Shown: positions 8,397 to 16,041 of the stretch, in pieces
Layout: every line of letters begins with the position of its first letter
Numbering within the stretch: the first letter of the stretch is position 1
Source: Chloroflexota bacterium
GTDB lineage: Bacteria > Chloroflexota > Dehalococcoidia > Bin125
DNA length: 32,639 nt
NCBI GenBank assembly: GCA_003228175.2
Contig: QGNQ01000027.1
Location: 1 to 32,639 of the forward strand
Direction of reading: 5' to 3'
Notes under the pieces: model-generated
The model's input: the letters and a program-made list of their open reading frames with translations, nothing else
The model's database searches: none
Told to the model about the DNA's origin: nothing
Position numbers and translations under genes: made by a program

Positions 8397-9395
8397 ATGC
8401 CGTTCCCACACGCCCTCCTCCGCGCCGGCTACCCCTTCGCCAAGACGCTGGGCATGCGACGCTCCACCTACTTCCCCGTCGACCTCGCCATCGCCGAGGA
8501 CCGCATCTACGTCATGACCCGCCTTGAGATCGGTGGCGGCTACGTGCGCATGGTTGGCATGGGCGACGACGATCTCGGCGCGATCGCCGAGAAAGGCCTC
8601 GTCTGGCCCGCCGGCATCCTCCTCAGCGACGACGGCCACCTCTTCATCTCCGACGAGGCCACCAATGAGATCGTCGTCATTAACGTCGCCAGCGGCGAAG
8701 AAGTCCGCCGCATCGGCGAACAGGGCAGCGCCCCCGGCCAGCTCGACCGCCCCTCCCTCATGACCTGGGACGCCGACGGCAACATCCTCGTCGCCGAGGG
8801 CCGCAACCATCGCATCCAGCGCATCACCCCAGACGGCGAATCCCTCGCCACCTACGGCTCCCAGGGCGATGGCCCCGGCCAGTTCAACATGCCCTGGGGC
8901 GTCGCCGTCGACGCCGAAGGCGCAATCTATGTCGGCGACTGGCGCAACGACCGCGTCCAAAAGCTGAGCCCGGACGGCGAGCACCTCCTCACTGTGGGCT
9001 CCAGCGGCACGGGCGAGGGCCAACTCAACCGCCCCGCTGGCGTCGCCGTCGACGAGCACGGCGACATCTACGTCGCCGACCGCGACAACAACCGCGCCCT
9101 CCTCTTCGACAAGACCGGCCGCTATGTGGAGCGATTCCTCGGCGACGCCACCGTCGGCAAGATGGGCCGCGCCTACATCCTGGCTAACCCCAAGGTCCTG
9201 CGCCTGCGCGAGATGACCGTCCTCGAGGAGCAAAAGCGCCTGCGCCGCCCGACTTCCGTCCGCATCGCGGGCAACCGCCTTTACGTCGCCGACACCGGTC
9301 GCATGCGCGTCCAAGTCTACGAAAAGGAGGCCTACCCGCTGACCGAGGACGAGGTCATGGAGGCGCCGGGCGCCCCCACGCTGACCACGGTCTAG
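8397..9395 (+). CDS. NHL-repeat beta-propeller protein
   Basis: 332 residues made almost entirely of NHL repeats, which fold as a six-bladed propeller. Blades are marked by GILLSDDGHLFISDE, MTWDADGNILVAEGRN, GVAVDAEGAIYVGDWRN, GVAVDEHGDIYVADRDN and a last blade around LYVADTGRMRVQVY. Between blades lie turns such as GQGSAPGQLDRP-type segments. There is no signal peptide, unlike the lipoprotein propeller at 11172-13321. The ATG follows AGGGGGTC and lies nine bases after the DUF1501 stop, so it belongs to the same transcript. NHL propellers generally act as protein- or ligand-binding scaffolds. No lyase active-site residues can be assigned with confidence. Confidence 0.9.
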   Translation: MPFPHALLRAGYPFAKTLGMRRSTYFPVDLAIAEDRIYVMTRLEIGGGYVRMVGMGDDDLGAIAEKGLVWPAGILLSDDGHLFISDEATNEIVVINVASGEEVRRIGEQGSAPGQLDRPSLMTWDADGNILVAEGRNHRIQRITPDGESLATYGSQGDGPGQFNMPWGVAVDAEGAIYVGDWRNDRVQKLSPDGEHLLTVGSSGTGEGQLNRPAGVAVDEHGDIYVADRDNNRALLFDKTGRYVERFLGDATVGKMGRAYILANPKVLRLREMTVLEEQKRLRRPTSVRIAGNRLYVADTGRMRVQVYEKEAYPLTEDEVMEAPGAPTLTTV

Positions 9396-9410
9396 CAAGG
9401 CTGGCCGCCC

Positions 9411-9749
9411 GTGCCGATGATGTTCCGCTTCGCCGAGCAGCGCCGGCTCCTGCTGCAAGCGGAGTTCCTGCGAATCGCGGGCGAACTGCCTGCGCTCGGC
9501 GCAATCCGCTTCTGGCCCGCCGGCGACCTCGCCGAGCAACGCGTCGGGCCCGGCTCCGAGTTGGAGATCCTCATCATCCACGACACCGACCAACCCTTCC
9601 GCCGCCGCTCCGACTTCTTCACCACCCATCTCCGCCCCAGCGTCGGCACCCGCTTCCTCGTCTACACCCCGGACGAAGCCGACGCCCTGGAAGAGTCCGA
9701 CCTCCTCCTCCGACGCACCATCCGCCTCAGCGACGCCGTGCAGGCATGA
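9411..9749 (+). CDS. MNT-like nucleotidyltransferase-fold protein (degenerate), partner of HEPN
   Basis: 112 residues. The centre, FWPAGDLAEQRVGPGSELEILIIHDTD, follows the pattern of minimal nucleotidyltransferases (FGSRARG...SDIDLLVV). However, the GS motif and the paired Asp are replaced (AGD and SELEIL), so it is probably catalytically dead or altered. The call rests on that pattern, the size and the overlap of its last four bases (ATGA) with a HEPN-domain gene, the standard MNT-HEPN arrangement. In such pairs the MNT protein usually acts as antitoxin to the HEPN toxin. GTG at 9411 is used as start (AAGG ten bases upstream); ATG at 9417 or 9420 is possible. Confidence 0.65.
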   Translation: MPMMFRFAEQRRLLLQAEFLRIAGELPALGAIRFWPAGDLAEQRVGPGSELEILIIHDTDQPFRRRSDFFTTHLRPSVGTRFLVYTPDEADALEESDLLLRRTIRLSDAVQA

Positions 9750-10222
9750 CCTCATCTCCCGACCGCCCCCCCCACGCCACGAATCACGCCACGAACGACG
9801 CCACAACCGACGCCGGCCTACGCGAGGCCCAGCGCTGGCTCGCTCAATCCACCGCCGACCTCGACGCCGCCCGCGAGCTCGCCGCATCCGGCCGGCATGC
9901 CCTCGCCTGCTTCCTCTGCCAGCAGGCTGGGGAGAAGGCCGTCAGCGCCTACCTCTTCGCGCGCGGCGTCGAGCAGGTCTGGGGGCACGCCCTCGCCGAC
10001 CTCTGCGAGGACGCCAAGGCGCTCGACCCCTCCTTCGACGTCATCAAGACCGTTGCCATGCTGCTCGACAAGCACTACCTCGCCACGCGCTATCCCTCCG
10101 CCCTGCCCGGCGGCGTCCCCGCCCAGGCCTACGACTCCGACGACTCCCGCCGCGCCATCGAAATCGCCCACGACGTCGACCGCTTCGTTCGGGAACGCCT
10201 GGCCGCCCTCGACAACGGATGA
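9746..10222 (+). CDS. HEPN domain protein
   Basis: 158 residues. Residues about 25-155 form a HEPN four-helix domain: LAQSTADLDAARELAASG, then HALACFLCQQAGEKAVSAYL, then GHALADLCEDA, then LLDKHYLATRYPSALPGG and YDSDDSRRAIEIAHDV. HEPN proteins next to MNT genes are often RNase toxins. The canonical R-x4-6-H catalytic motif is not evident (the Arg in TRYPSALPGG is not followed by His), so activity is uncertain. The N-terminal 24 residues are low complexity and come from a 12-base tandem repeat. The start overlaps the MNT-like stop by four bases. Confidence 0.85.
   Translation: MTSSPDRPPHATNHATNDATTDAGLREAQRWLAQSTADLDAARELAASGRHALACFLCQQAGEKAVSAYLFARGVEQVWGHALADLCEDAKALDPSFDVIKTVAMLLDKHYLATRYPSALPGGVPAQAYDSDDSRRAIEIAHDVDRFVRERLAALDNG
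9773..9808 (+). repeat. Three 12-base tandem repeats inside the HEPN gene
   Basis: Three imperfect copies of CACGCCACGAAY lie in frame near the 5' end of the HEPN gene and encode HATN-HATN-DATT. The third copy has diverged (GACGCCACAACC). They precede the folded domain, so variation in copy number would change only a flexible tail. Confidence 0.7.
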
Positions 10223-10330
10223 GCCCCACGCGCCCGCTCCCGTCGCACAGGTTGGTGCCGTTATGCTGCGAGCGCCCGCGCCCTTTCCGACCCGGGAAAC
10301 ACACACCTTCGAGCAAAGCGGAGGCCCCAC

Positions 10331-11164
10331 ATGTCTGAAGACGCACCAATCTTGACGGAACGGCGCGGCAAGAAGGACGGCATTCTCTGGATCACGCTCA
10401 ACCGCCCCGAGCGGCTCAACGCGCTGACCTTCCCCCTGCTGCGCCAGATGCGCGAGATCCTCGTAGACGCCCGCTTCGACCGCAGCGTGCGCTGCATCGT
10501 CATCACGGGCGCGGGGCGTGGCTTCTGCGCCGGCATGGATATGAGCGGCGCTGCCAACCCCGATCCCGACCCGCCCCCCGAGGGCTTCGAACCCGGCGAC
10601 ATAGACATCGAGGGTGCGCGCCTCAACTTCCGACACGAGACCGAGACCTACATCGCCCTGCGACGCGTCGAAGTCCCAATTATCGCCGCGATCAACGGCC
10701 CCGCCGTCGGGGCCGGCTTCGACCTCACCAGCCATTGCGACCTCGCCGTCGTCTCCAAAGCCGCCCGATTCCAGGTCGCCTACGTGAAGCGCGGCCTCTA
10801 CCCGGACCTAGGGGGCTTCTGGTCACTGCCGCGCGTCCTCGGCTGGCGCAAGGCCATGGAGCTGATGATGACCGGCCGCTTCATGAGCGCCGAGGAGGCC
10901 AACGACGCCGGCTTCTGCAACGCGCTCGTAGAACCCGCCGACCTCGAAGCCAAGACCATGGAACTCGCCCTTGAGATCGAGGCCGGATCGCCCGTCGGCC
11001 AGAAGATGGGCAAGATGCTCGCCATCCGCACCGCCAACATGGACTTCGACACGGCCATGCAGTGGTCCGAGTCCGCCATCCCCCTCGTCAGCCTCTCGCG
11101 CGACTTCCGGGAGGGCCGCCAGGCCTTCATGGAGAAGCGCGAGGCCGACTTCCTCGGCTACTAG
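10331..11164 (+). CDS. Enoyl-CoA hydratase/isomerase (crotonase) family protein
   Basis: 277-residue crotonase-fold protein acting on acyl-CoA thioesters. Oxyanion-hole signatures are GRGFCAGMDM (near 60) and INGPAVGAGFDLTSHCDLAV (from about 121). The two hydratase catalytic Glu are not conserved: the first is Asp (GAGFDL) and the second falls at Tyr in QVAYVKRGL. An Asp in YPDLGGFWSLPRVLG aligns with the Asp of dienoyl-CoA isomerases, so isomerase chemistry is more likely than hydration. There is a Pro/Asp-rich insertion (about 75-95) between the two signatures. GCGGAGG precedes the ATG. A TATGCT box at 10262 may be its promoter. Its stop is seven bases from the convergent propeller gene. 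Confidence 0.88.
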   Translation: MSEDAPILTERRGKKDGILWITLNRPERLNALTFPLLRQMREILVDARFDRSVRCIVITGAGRGFCAGMDMSGAANPDPDPPPEGFEPGDIDIEGARLNFRHETETYIALRRVEVPIIAAINGPAVGAGFDLTSHCDLAVVSKAARFQVAYVKRGLYPDLGGFWSLPRVLGWRKAMELMMTGRFMSAEEANDAGFCNALVEPADLEAKTMELALEIEAGSPVGQKMGKMLAIRTANMDFDTAMQWSESAIPLVSLSRDFREGRQAFMEKREADFLGY

Positions 11165-11171
11165 CCCGGCC

Positions 11172-11933
11172 TCAGCCTCGGCGGATCACGATCAGCTGGT
11201 CCGCCGCGGACTCCGGCGCCCAGACCTCGCCCGGTCGGCCCAGGATCTGTCGCACGTTGCTTGGCTGACCCGGCAGAGCGAACGTCGTGAACGTCTCCGA
11301 CGCCGGATCGAAGCGATGAATCGCGTTGCCGCCGAAGTCGCTCACCCAGACGTAGTCCTCATCGTCGACGTACACCGCGTAGGCCTGCGCCTGCGCTCCG
11401 GATTCCGGCAGCGCCCACTCGCGCCAGGATCCGTCCGCGTCGTAGAGGGAGTCCGGAGGGTCGTAGACGGCGAGGCGGCCGGCGTTCCATTCGCTGACCC
11501 AGATGCGGCCTGCGGAGTCGGACCAGACGCGGCGCGCTCCCTGGCCGGGGGTGGGGGGCTCGAGCTCCGTGATCGCGCCGCTCTCCAGATCGATCCGCCC
11601 CACGTAGCTCCCTGCCAGTGAGGCGAAGTAGACATCCCCCGCGGGCGTCGCCGCGATGCCGTAGGGCCCCGTCCCCCGCGGCGCGTCGAACACCTCCATC
11701 GCCCCACTGGCCGGATCCAGCCGCCCCACGACGCCATTCTGCCCCGTGAACCACAGCACCCCGTTGCCGTCGAACGCCGCCGTGTTCAGATTGGCGTTGG
11801 GCCGGTCGGGCGGCAGGGGGTATATGTCCACGGCGTCCGTTCCCGGATCGACGCGGACGATCGCGTTAAGGCCCCCGTCGGTCACCCAGGCCGCCCCCTC
11901 GGGCCCCACGATCACCCCGTGCGGCCGCGACCC
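11172..11933 (-). CDS. C-terminal part of frameshifted beta-propeller lipoprotein (virginiamycin B lyase-like)
   Basis: About 253 residues continuing, in another frame, the protein that starts at 13321. It opens SRPHGVIVGPEGAAWVTDGG and runs through repeated units such as GIAATPAGDVYFASLAG and RRVWSDSAGRIWVSEWNAG to the stop at 11172. The P-x-G-I ... D-x-x-G-x-x-W/Y-x-T/S pattern is that of Vgb (streptogramin lyase)-type propellers. The catalytic His of genuine Vgb cannot be assigned. Restoring one G in the GGG at 11931-11933 would join the two frames at ...LGQG-SRPHG... and give a 716-residue protein. No good independent start is visible at the junction, so this fragment would not be translated alone unless the shift is a sequencing error. 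Confidence 0.75.
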   Translation of the reverse strand, partial: GSRPHGVIVGPEGAAWVTDGGLNAIVRVDPGTDAVDIYPLPPDRPNANLNTAAFDGNGVLWFTGQNGVVGRLDPASGAMEVFDAPRGTGPYGIAATPAGDVYFASLAGSYVGRIDLESGAITELEPPTPGQGARRVWSDSAGRIWVSEWNAGRLAVYDPPDSLYDADGSWREWALPESGAQAQAYAVYVDDEDYVWVSDFGGNAIHRFDPASETFTTFALPGQPSNVRQILGRPGEVWAPESAADQLIVIRRG

Positions 11934-13321
11934 TGCCCCAGGTGGATGTGCCGCGTCTCCCCCGTCGTCGGGTCCAGCCAGCCCAGCGCCTCCGCGCCCT
12001 GCGCCGTGTACCACACCCCCCCGTCGACCGCCGGCGCGACATCGTGCGGCCGCGACCCCGTCGGCACAGGGAAAACATCGATCACCAGTTCCGCGGCCGG
12101 AATCGGCACGCTCCCCGGTGCGGAATCGACCGCGGGCGGAGCCGCCGCGACCACGCCCGGCGGCAGGAACTTCCGCACCAGATTCGCGCCCGTGTCGGCC
12201 AAGTAGACGGCCCCGTCCAGTCCGGTCGCCGTGCCGTGCGGGAAGGAATAGTTGATCGTCAGCGGGAAGATCGCGACCTGCACCCCCTCCCCGTCGTACT
12301 CGGCGACCCGGTTCGTCTGCGGGCTCGACACATAAAAGCCGCCGGACGGTCGCGCCGAGATCACCTGCGGGTCGCCCAGCCCTATCGGGTAGACGGCAAG
12401 CAGTTGCCCCTCCGGGTCGAATTTCTGCACCCGATCGTTGCCCGTGTCGACCACCAGCACGTTGCCATCGATGTCCAGATCGACGCCGATCGGCGCGACC
12501 ATCTCGCCCGGCGCGGTCCCCGCCTGCCCGAAGCTGAATAAGAACACCCCCGCCGTCGTGAACACCTGCACCCGGCTGTTCCCCCAATCCGCCACGTAAA
12601 CCCGTCCCTCGGCGCTGATATCGAGCCCCATCGCCGAGATGAACTCGCCCTCGCCGCTCCCGCTCGCGCCCCACGTCGCCAGCCACTCCCCATCCGACGT
12701 GAACTTCTGCACCCGGCTGTTGCCCGACTCCCCCACGTAGACGAAGCCATCCGCATCGACGGCGATTCCCGTCGGCGCCGACAGCTGACCCTCCCCGTCA
12801 CCCGGTCCGCCCCAGCGAGCCAACTCCTCGCCCGACGGACTGAACTTGAACACCCGGTTTTCGGAGAATTCCGTCACGTAGACATTGCCGTCCGGCCCCA
12901 CGTCGATGTGGTTCGGGCGATCGAACAGCCCCTCCTCGCCCCACACCGCCACCTGCTCCAGATCGACCTGTACCGGCCCCCGCGCTGGGGCGGGTGTGTC
13001 TTCGTCATCCGCGCTTGCCGCTGCCGGCTCCTCATCGCGATCAGCCTCGGGCGCTGGATCCTCCTCTGACGTGGAATCGCCCGCCTGGGCAGACTCGTCG
13101 GCGTCGTCGTCCTCCCCGCGCGTCGGCGGGTCGTCCGCAGGCGCGGTCTCGGTCGTGTTTGACTCGGGAGCCACGGTCGCGGCGGCCGGGCTATCGCCAT
13201 CACCGCCGCCACAGGCGGCGACGATCATCGTCACGCTCAGCAGTGCTACGGCCGGGGCGACCGCGAGCCATCGATGCACGGAGTCGCCAAGAAGCGGGCG
13301 CATTGCAGCCACCAATCCCAT
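11912..13321 (-). CDS. NHL-repeat lipoprotein, N-terminal part of frameshifted gene
   Basis: 469 residues. The N-terminus has a hydrophobic signal (WLAVAPAVALLSVTMIVAAC) ending in a lipobox Cys, then an acidic Ser/Glu/Asp/Pro-rich linker to about residue 115. Six or more NHL blades follow: DRPNHIDVGPDGNVYVTEF, TGIAVDADGFVYVGES, MGLDISAEGRVYVADWGN, IGVDLDIDGNVLVVDTGN and others. It is predicted to be anchored at the outer face of the membrane as a binding scaffold. It ends early at RHIHLGQGRGRTG, where one base appears missing; the rest of the second propeller is in frame at 11172-11933. Start options are ATG 13321 (AGGG upstream) and ATG 13302, which gives a tighter signal peptide. Confidence 0.8.
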   Translation of the reverse strand: MGLVAAMRPLLGDSVHRWLAVAPAVALLSVTMIVAACGGGDGDSPAAATVAPESNTTETAPADDPPTRGEDDDADESAQAGDSTSEEDPAPEADRDEEPAAASADDEDTPAPARGPVQVDLEQVAVWGEEGLFDRPNHIDVGPDGNVYVTEFSENRVFKFSPSGEELARWGGPGDGEGQLSAPTGIAVDADGFVYVGESGNSRVQKFTSDGEWLATWGASGSGEGEFISAMGLDISAEGRVYVADWGNSRVQVFTTAGVFLFSFGQAGTAPGEMVAPIGVDLDIDGNVLVVDTGNDRVQKFDPEGQLLAVYPIGLGDPQVISARPSGGFYVSSPQTNRVAEYDGEGVQVAIFPLTINYSFPHGTATGLDGAVYLADTGANLVRKFLPPGVVAAAPPAVDSAPGSVPIPAAELVIDVFPVPTGSRPHDVAPAVDGGVWYTAQGAEALGWLDPTTGETRHIHLGQGRGRTG

Positions 13322-13400
13322 CGGGCCCTGAATTGCACTTCAGTGTGCCGGATCGGCAGGGGCGGCGGCGACCCTGCCGAAGCGCGGGACTATCGCGACA

Positions 13401-14408
13401 CTAGTCGGAGACCCGCGCCAGCTTGATATACCGACCCCCAATCAGCCACTCCGCCACATAGATGTTCCCCTCCCCATCCGCCGCCACCCCGTGCGGGCTG
13501 TTAAAACGGCCCGGCTGTAGTCGATCAGAGCGCGACGGAACCGCGTTCGGCCCGGGAGTGTTCGGCCAGCCGGGCTCCCGAATCACATCAAAGTTGTCGC
13601 CCAGGAACGCGACCGGCGCGTCGTCCGCGTCCAGGATCGTCACCCGCGCGTGCAACTCCCCCACCACCAGCGCCTCCCCCATCGCCGCGAACGCCGCCGG
13701 GTGGTGCAGCACGCCCTCGCCAAAGCCCCGCTTGTAGCCCCCGTCCAGGTCGTAGACCTGGATCCGGTCCTTCGCCCGATCAGCGATGTATAACTCCGGC
13801 TCCGCCCCCCGCACATCAATGTGGATCGCGTGCGGCGTCCTGAACGCCCCCGTCGCGCCCTCCGATCCATCGATCGTCTGCACGTACGATCCGCCCCGCG
13901 TGTACCGATGGATCAGGCTCTGGCCGTACCCATCCGTGATCCAGATGTCCCCGTTGCCACCGCGCGACTCGTCGTACACCGCGACCTGCGTCGGCTTGAA
14001 CGCGGCCTCCGCATACGCCGGCAGCGACGGCGCAACCATCTCCGCCAGCACCGCGCCCTGCAGGTCCGTCTTCAGCGTCCGGCCCGGACCCGGTTCGCCG
14101 CCGCCGTACTCCAACTCCGGCCGACGCTTACCGCCCGGGTCCGAGATCCACAGGCAGGCTTGCGTCCCATCGCTGGCCACCGCGATCCCGTGCCCCTCCA
14201 CCACCGGCACATCCCAGCTCCCCAGCAGCGTCCCCGCCGTCGACAGCTCCAGCACCGTCGACTGCCCCGGATGAAACGTCACGATTGTGCCGCTCGGCGA
14301 CAGCGCCATGCCCGGATGCGCCCAACCCCTGCGAGCGACTTCCGGCGCCGGGATCTCCGCGAAATCATCGATCCACTCGTAGAGATAGGGCGCCTGCCCC
14401 ACACGCAT
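13401..14408 (-). CDS. NHL/six-bladed beta-propeller protein
   Basis: 335 residues, a cytoplasmic-looking propeller with no signal peptide. Blades include HPGMALSPSGTIVTFHPG, GHGIAVASDGTQACLWISDP, GDIWITDGYGQSLIHRY, PHAIHIDVRGAEPELYIADR followed by KDRIQVYDLDGG, and SPHGVAADGEGNIYVAEW. The PHAIHID/NRIQVYD-type signature resembles the lyase domain of peptidylglycine alpha-amidating enzymes and related NHL proteins, but that is a fold-level similarity only. The start is the ATG at 14408, with GGGAG eight to nine bases upstream. An open extension to 14576 is rejected because it has Cys/Arg-rich random composition. It lies 79 bases upstream of the propeller lipoprotein on the same strand, so the two are probably cotranscribed. 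Confidence 0.85.
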   Translation of the reverse strand: MRVGQAPYLYEWIDDFAEIPAPEVARRGWAHPGMALSPSGTIVTFHPGQSTVLELSTAGTLLGSWDVPVVEGHGIAVASDGTQACLWISDPGGKRRPELEYGGGEPGPGRTLKTDLQGAVLAEMVAPSLPAYAEAAFKPTQVAVYDESRGGNGDIWITDGYGQSLIHRYTRGGSYVQTIDGSEGATGAFRTPHAIHIDVRGAEPELYIADRAKDRIQVYDLDGGYKRGFGEGVLHHPAAFAAMGEALVVGELHARVTILDADDAPVAFLGDNFDVIREPGWPNTPGPNAVPSRSDRLQPGRFNSPHGVAADGEGNIYVAEWLIGGRYIKLARVSD

Positions 14409-14623
14409 CGAAGTCACTCCCGTCGCTGCATCACGCCCCATCGCCGATCGCAGAGTAGGGGGTCCGCATTTCCCGCCCGCCAGTGCCCACGCAACACATG
14501 ACAGGCCAGCCCACCCGTGGCAGAATGCGACCGAATCGTCGCACAATGGCGGCGAACAACATCTCCTCGCCGCCACGCGGCGAGTCCCGCCCGGCCCACG
14601 CCGGGGCGATCTGAGGAACTATC

Positions 14624-15721
14624 ATGCGCGGCGACCCCCTCCACACCCGACTCTGCGACGAATACGGCTGCGAAGTCCCCATCGTGGCCTTCGCCCACAC
14701 CCGCGACGTCATCGTTTCCGTCTGCAACGCCGGCGGCATCGGCATCCTCGGCGGCACCGGCATGGCCGTCGACGAACTCCGCGCCAACATCCGCTGGATC
14801 CGAGAGCGCGTCGGCGACAAGCCCTTCGGCGTCGACCTGCTCGTCCCCGCCTCCTTCGTCGAAGGCCAGTTCGAAGACCTCGAAGCAATGATCCCCCAGG
14901 GCCACCGCGACTTCGTCGAGCAGATCAAGGGCGACCTCAACCTGCCCGAGCCCAAGGACGAAGGCCAAAGCTGGGGCAACCTGCTCGCACGCTCCCGCGA
15001 CCAGCTCGAAGTCCTCTTCGACGAGAAGGTGCCGATCTTCGCATCCGGCCTCGGCAGCCCCGCCTTCATCATCGAGCGAGCCCACGCCCAGGGCATGAAG
15101 GTCTGGGGCCTTGTCGGCCTCGCCCGTCAGGCCCGGCGCCAGGTCGAAGCCGACGTCGACGTCATCGTCGCCCAGGGCTACGACTCCGGCGGCCACAGCG
15201 GCACCATCGGCACCTTCACCCTCGTGCCCGAAGTCATCGAAATCGCCAAAGGCAGCAATTCCCTCGTGCTAGCCGCCGGTGGCGTCTCCACCGGTCGGCA
15301 CCTCGCCGCTGCCGTCGCCATGGGCGCCGAAGGCATCTGGACCGGCACCATCTGGCTGGCCACCAACGAGTCCGCCACCGACATGTTCCTCAAGCAGCGC
15401 CTCGTCGACGCCCAAGCCGAAGACGCTGTCCAATCCCGCGCCATGTCCGGCAAGCCCATCCGCCAGCTGCGCTCCAACTACTCCGACGCCTGGAAGCAGC
15501 CCGATGCGCCGGAGGCCCTGCCCATGCCCCTCCAGGGCATGCTCGTCGACGGGCTCCTGGCCGGCATCCGCGAAGCCAAGCTCGAAGACTGGATGACCAC
15601 CCCCGCCGGCCAGAGCGTCGCCGGCATCCACGGCATCAAGCCCGCGGCGGAGGTCATGTACGACCTCGTCGAAGAAGCGCAGGAGCAATTCGACAACGTC
15701 CTGGGCGAGCCGGTCGCCTAG
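14624..15721 (+). CDS. Nitronate monooxygenase / 2-nitropropane dioxygenase-like FMN protein
   Basis: 365-residue FMN-dependent TIM-barrel protein. Signatures are the N-terminal VAFAHTRDVIVSVCNAGGIG then ILGG, the central VDVIVAQGYDSGGHSG with His191 where the family's catalytic His lies, and the phosphate-binding LAAGGVSTGRHLAAAVAMGA followed by GIWTGTIW. Nitronate monooxygenases oxidise alkyl nitronates, but the fold also includes reductases. IpdC of the mycobacterial steroid C/D-ring pathway belongs to this family, which is notable given the IpdAB-like genes at 30.7-32.4 kb. GAGGAAC precedes the ATG. It heads a plus-strand run with the ETF genes, which hints at a role in acyl-CoA redox metabolism. 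Confidence 0.9.
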   Translation: MRGDPLHTRLCDEYGCEVPIVAFAHTRDVIVSVCNAGGIGILGGTGMAVDELRANIRWIRERVGDKPFGVDLLVPASFVEGQFEDLEAMIPQGHRDFVEQIKGDLNLPEPKDEGQSWGNLLARSRDQLEVLFDEKVPIFASGLGSPAFIIERAHAQGMKVWGLVGLARQARRQVEADVDVIVAQGYDSGGHSGTIGTFTLVPEVIEIAKGSNSLVLAAGGVSTGRHLAAAVAMGAEGIWTGTIWLATNESATDMFLKQRLVDAQAEDAVQSRAMSGKPIRQLRSNYSDAWKQPDAPEALPMPLQGMLVDGLLAGIREAKLEDWMTTPAGQSVAGIHGIKPAAEVMYDLVEEAQEQFDNVLGEPVA

Positions 15722-15739
15722 CGGACCGCGCCGGTTCCA

Positions 15740-16018
15740 GTGGACCACGACGCCAAGCGGGTCTACTTCGACGAAACCATCGCCGGCCTCACCGTCGAGG
15801 CCGACGGCGGACACGAGATCCCCGGCTTCCAGCACGGCGTCCGCGAAAGCTTCCGCGGCGCCCTCACCGGTCGCCGCTTGGATCAGGGCGACCCACCCTG
15901 GCGCTGGGTCGAGATCGCGGAACTCACCAACAAGCCGGAGGACTTCCAGGACCGCGCCGTCTGGTGCGAAGAAACCTTCGTCTTCCCCGTCGACGGTTCC
16001 CCCTGGCCACGCGCATGA
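15740..16018 (+). CDS. Small conserved-looking protein of unknown function
   Basis: 92 residues, not recognised. It is acidic and aromatic, with the segment DQGDPPWRWVEIAELTN in the middle and a C-terminus rich in Phe and Trp. There are no Cys pairs, no signal peptide and no membrane segment. The start is a GTG at 15740 without a clear ribosome-binding site, 18 bases after the flavoprotein stop. Its stop codon overlaps an ATG at 16015 that could be an alternative ETF beta start. It could be a small partner of the ETF or of the flavoprotein; that is conjecture from position only. Confidence 0.5.
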   Translation: MDHDAKRVYFDETIAGLTVEADGGHEIPGFQHGVRESFRGALTGRRLDQGDPPWRWVEIAELTNKPEDFQDRAVWCEETFVFPVDGSPWPRA

Positions 16019-16041
16019 CCGCCGGCACGCAGGAGCCCGGA

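Noticed and set aside
9773-9808. Short direct repeats as a possible CRISPR or attachment site
   Set aside because: They are adjacent 12-base units without spacers, in frame within a coding sequence.
7197-9887. An 896-residue open frame on the minus strand
   Set aside because: It is antisense to the DUF1501, NHL and MNT-like genes, is a Gly/Val/Ala/Asp-rich string with no motifs, and arises because C-ending codons leave the complement free of stops.
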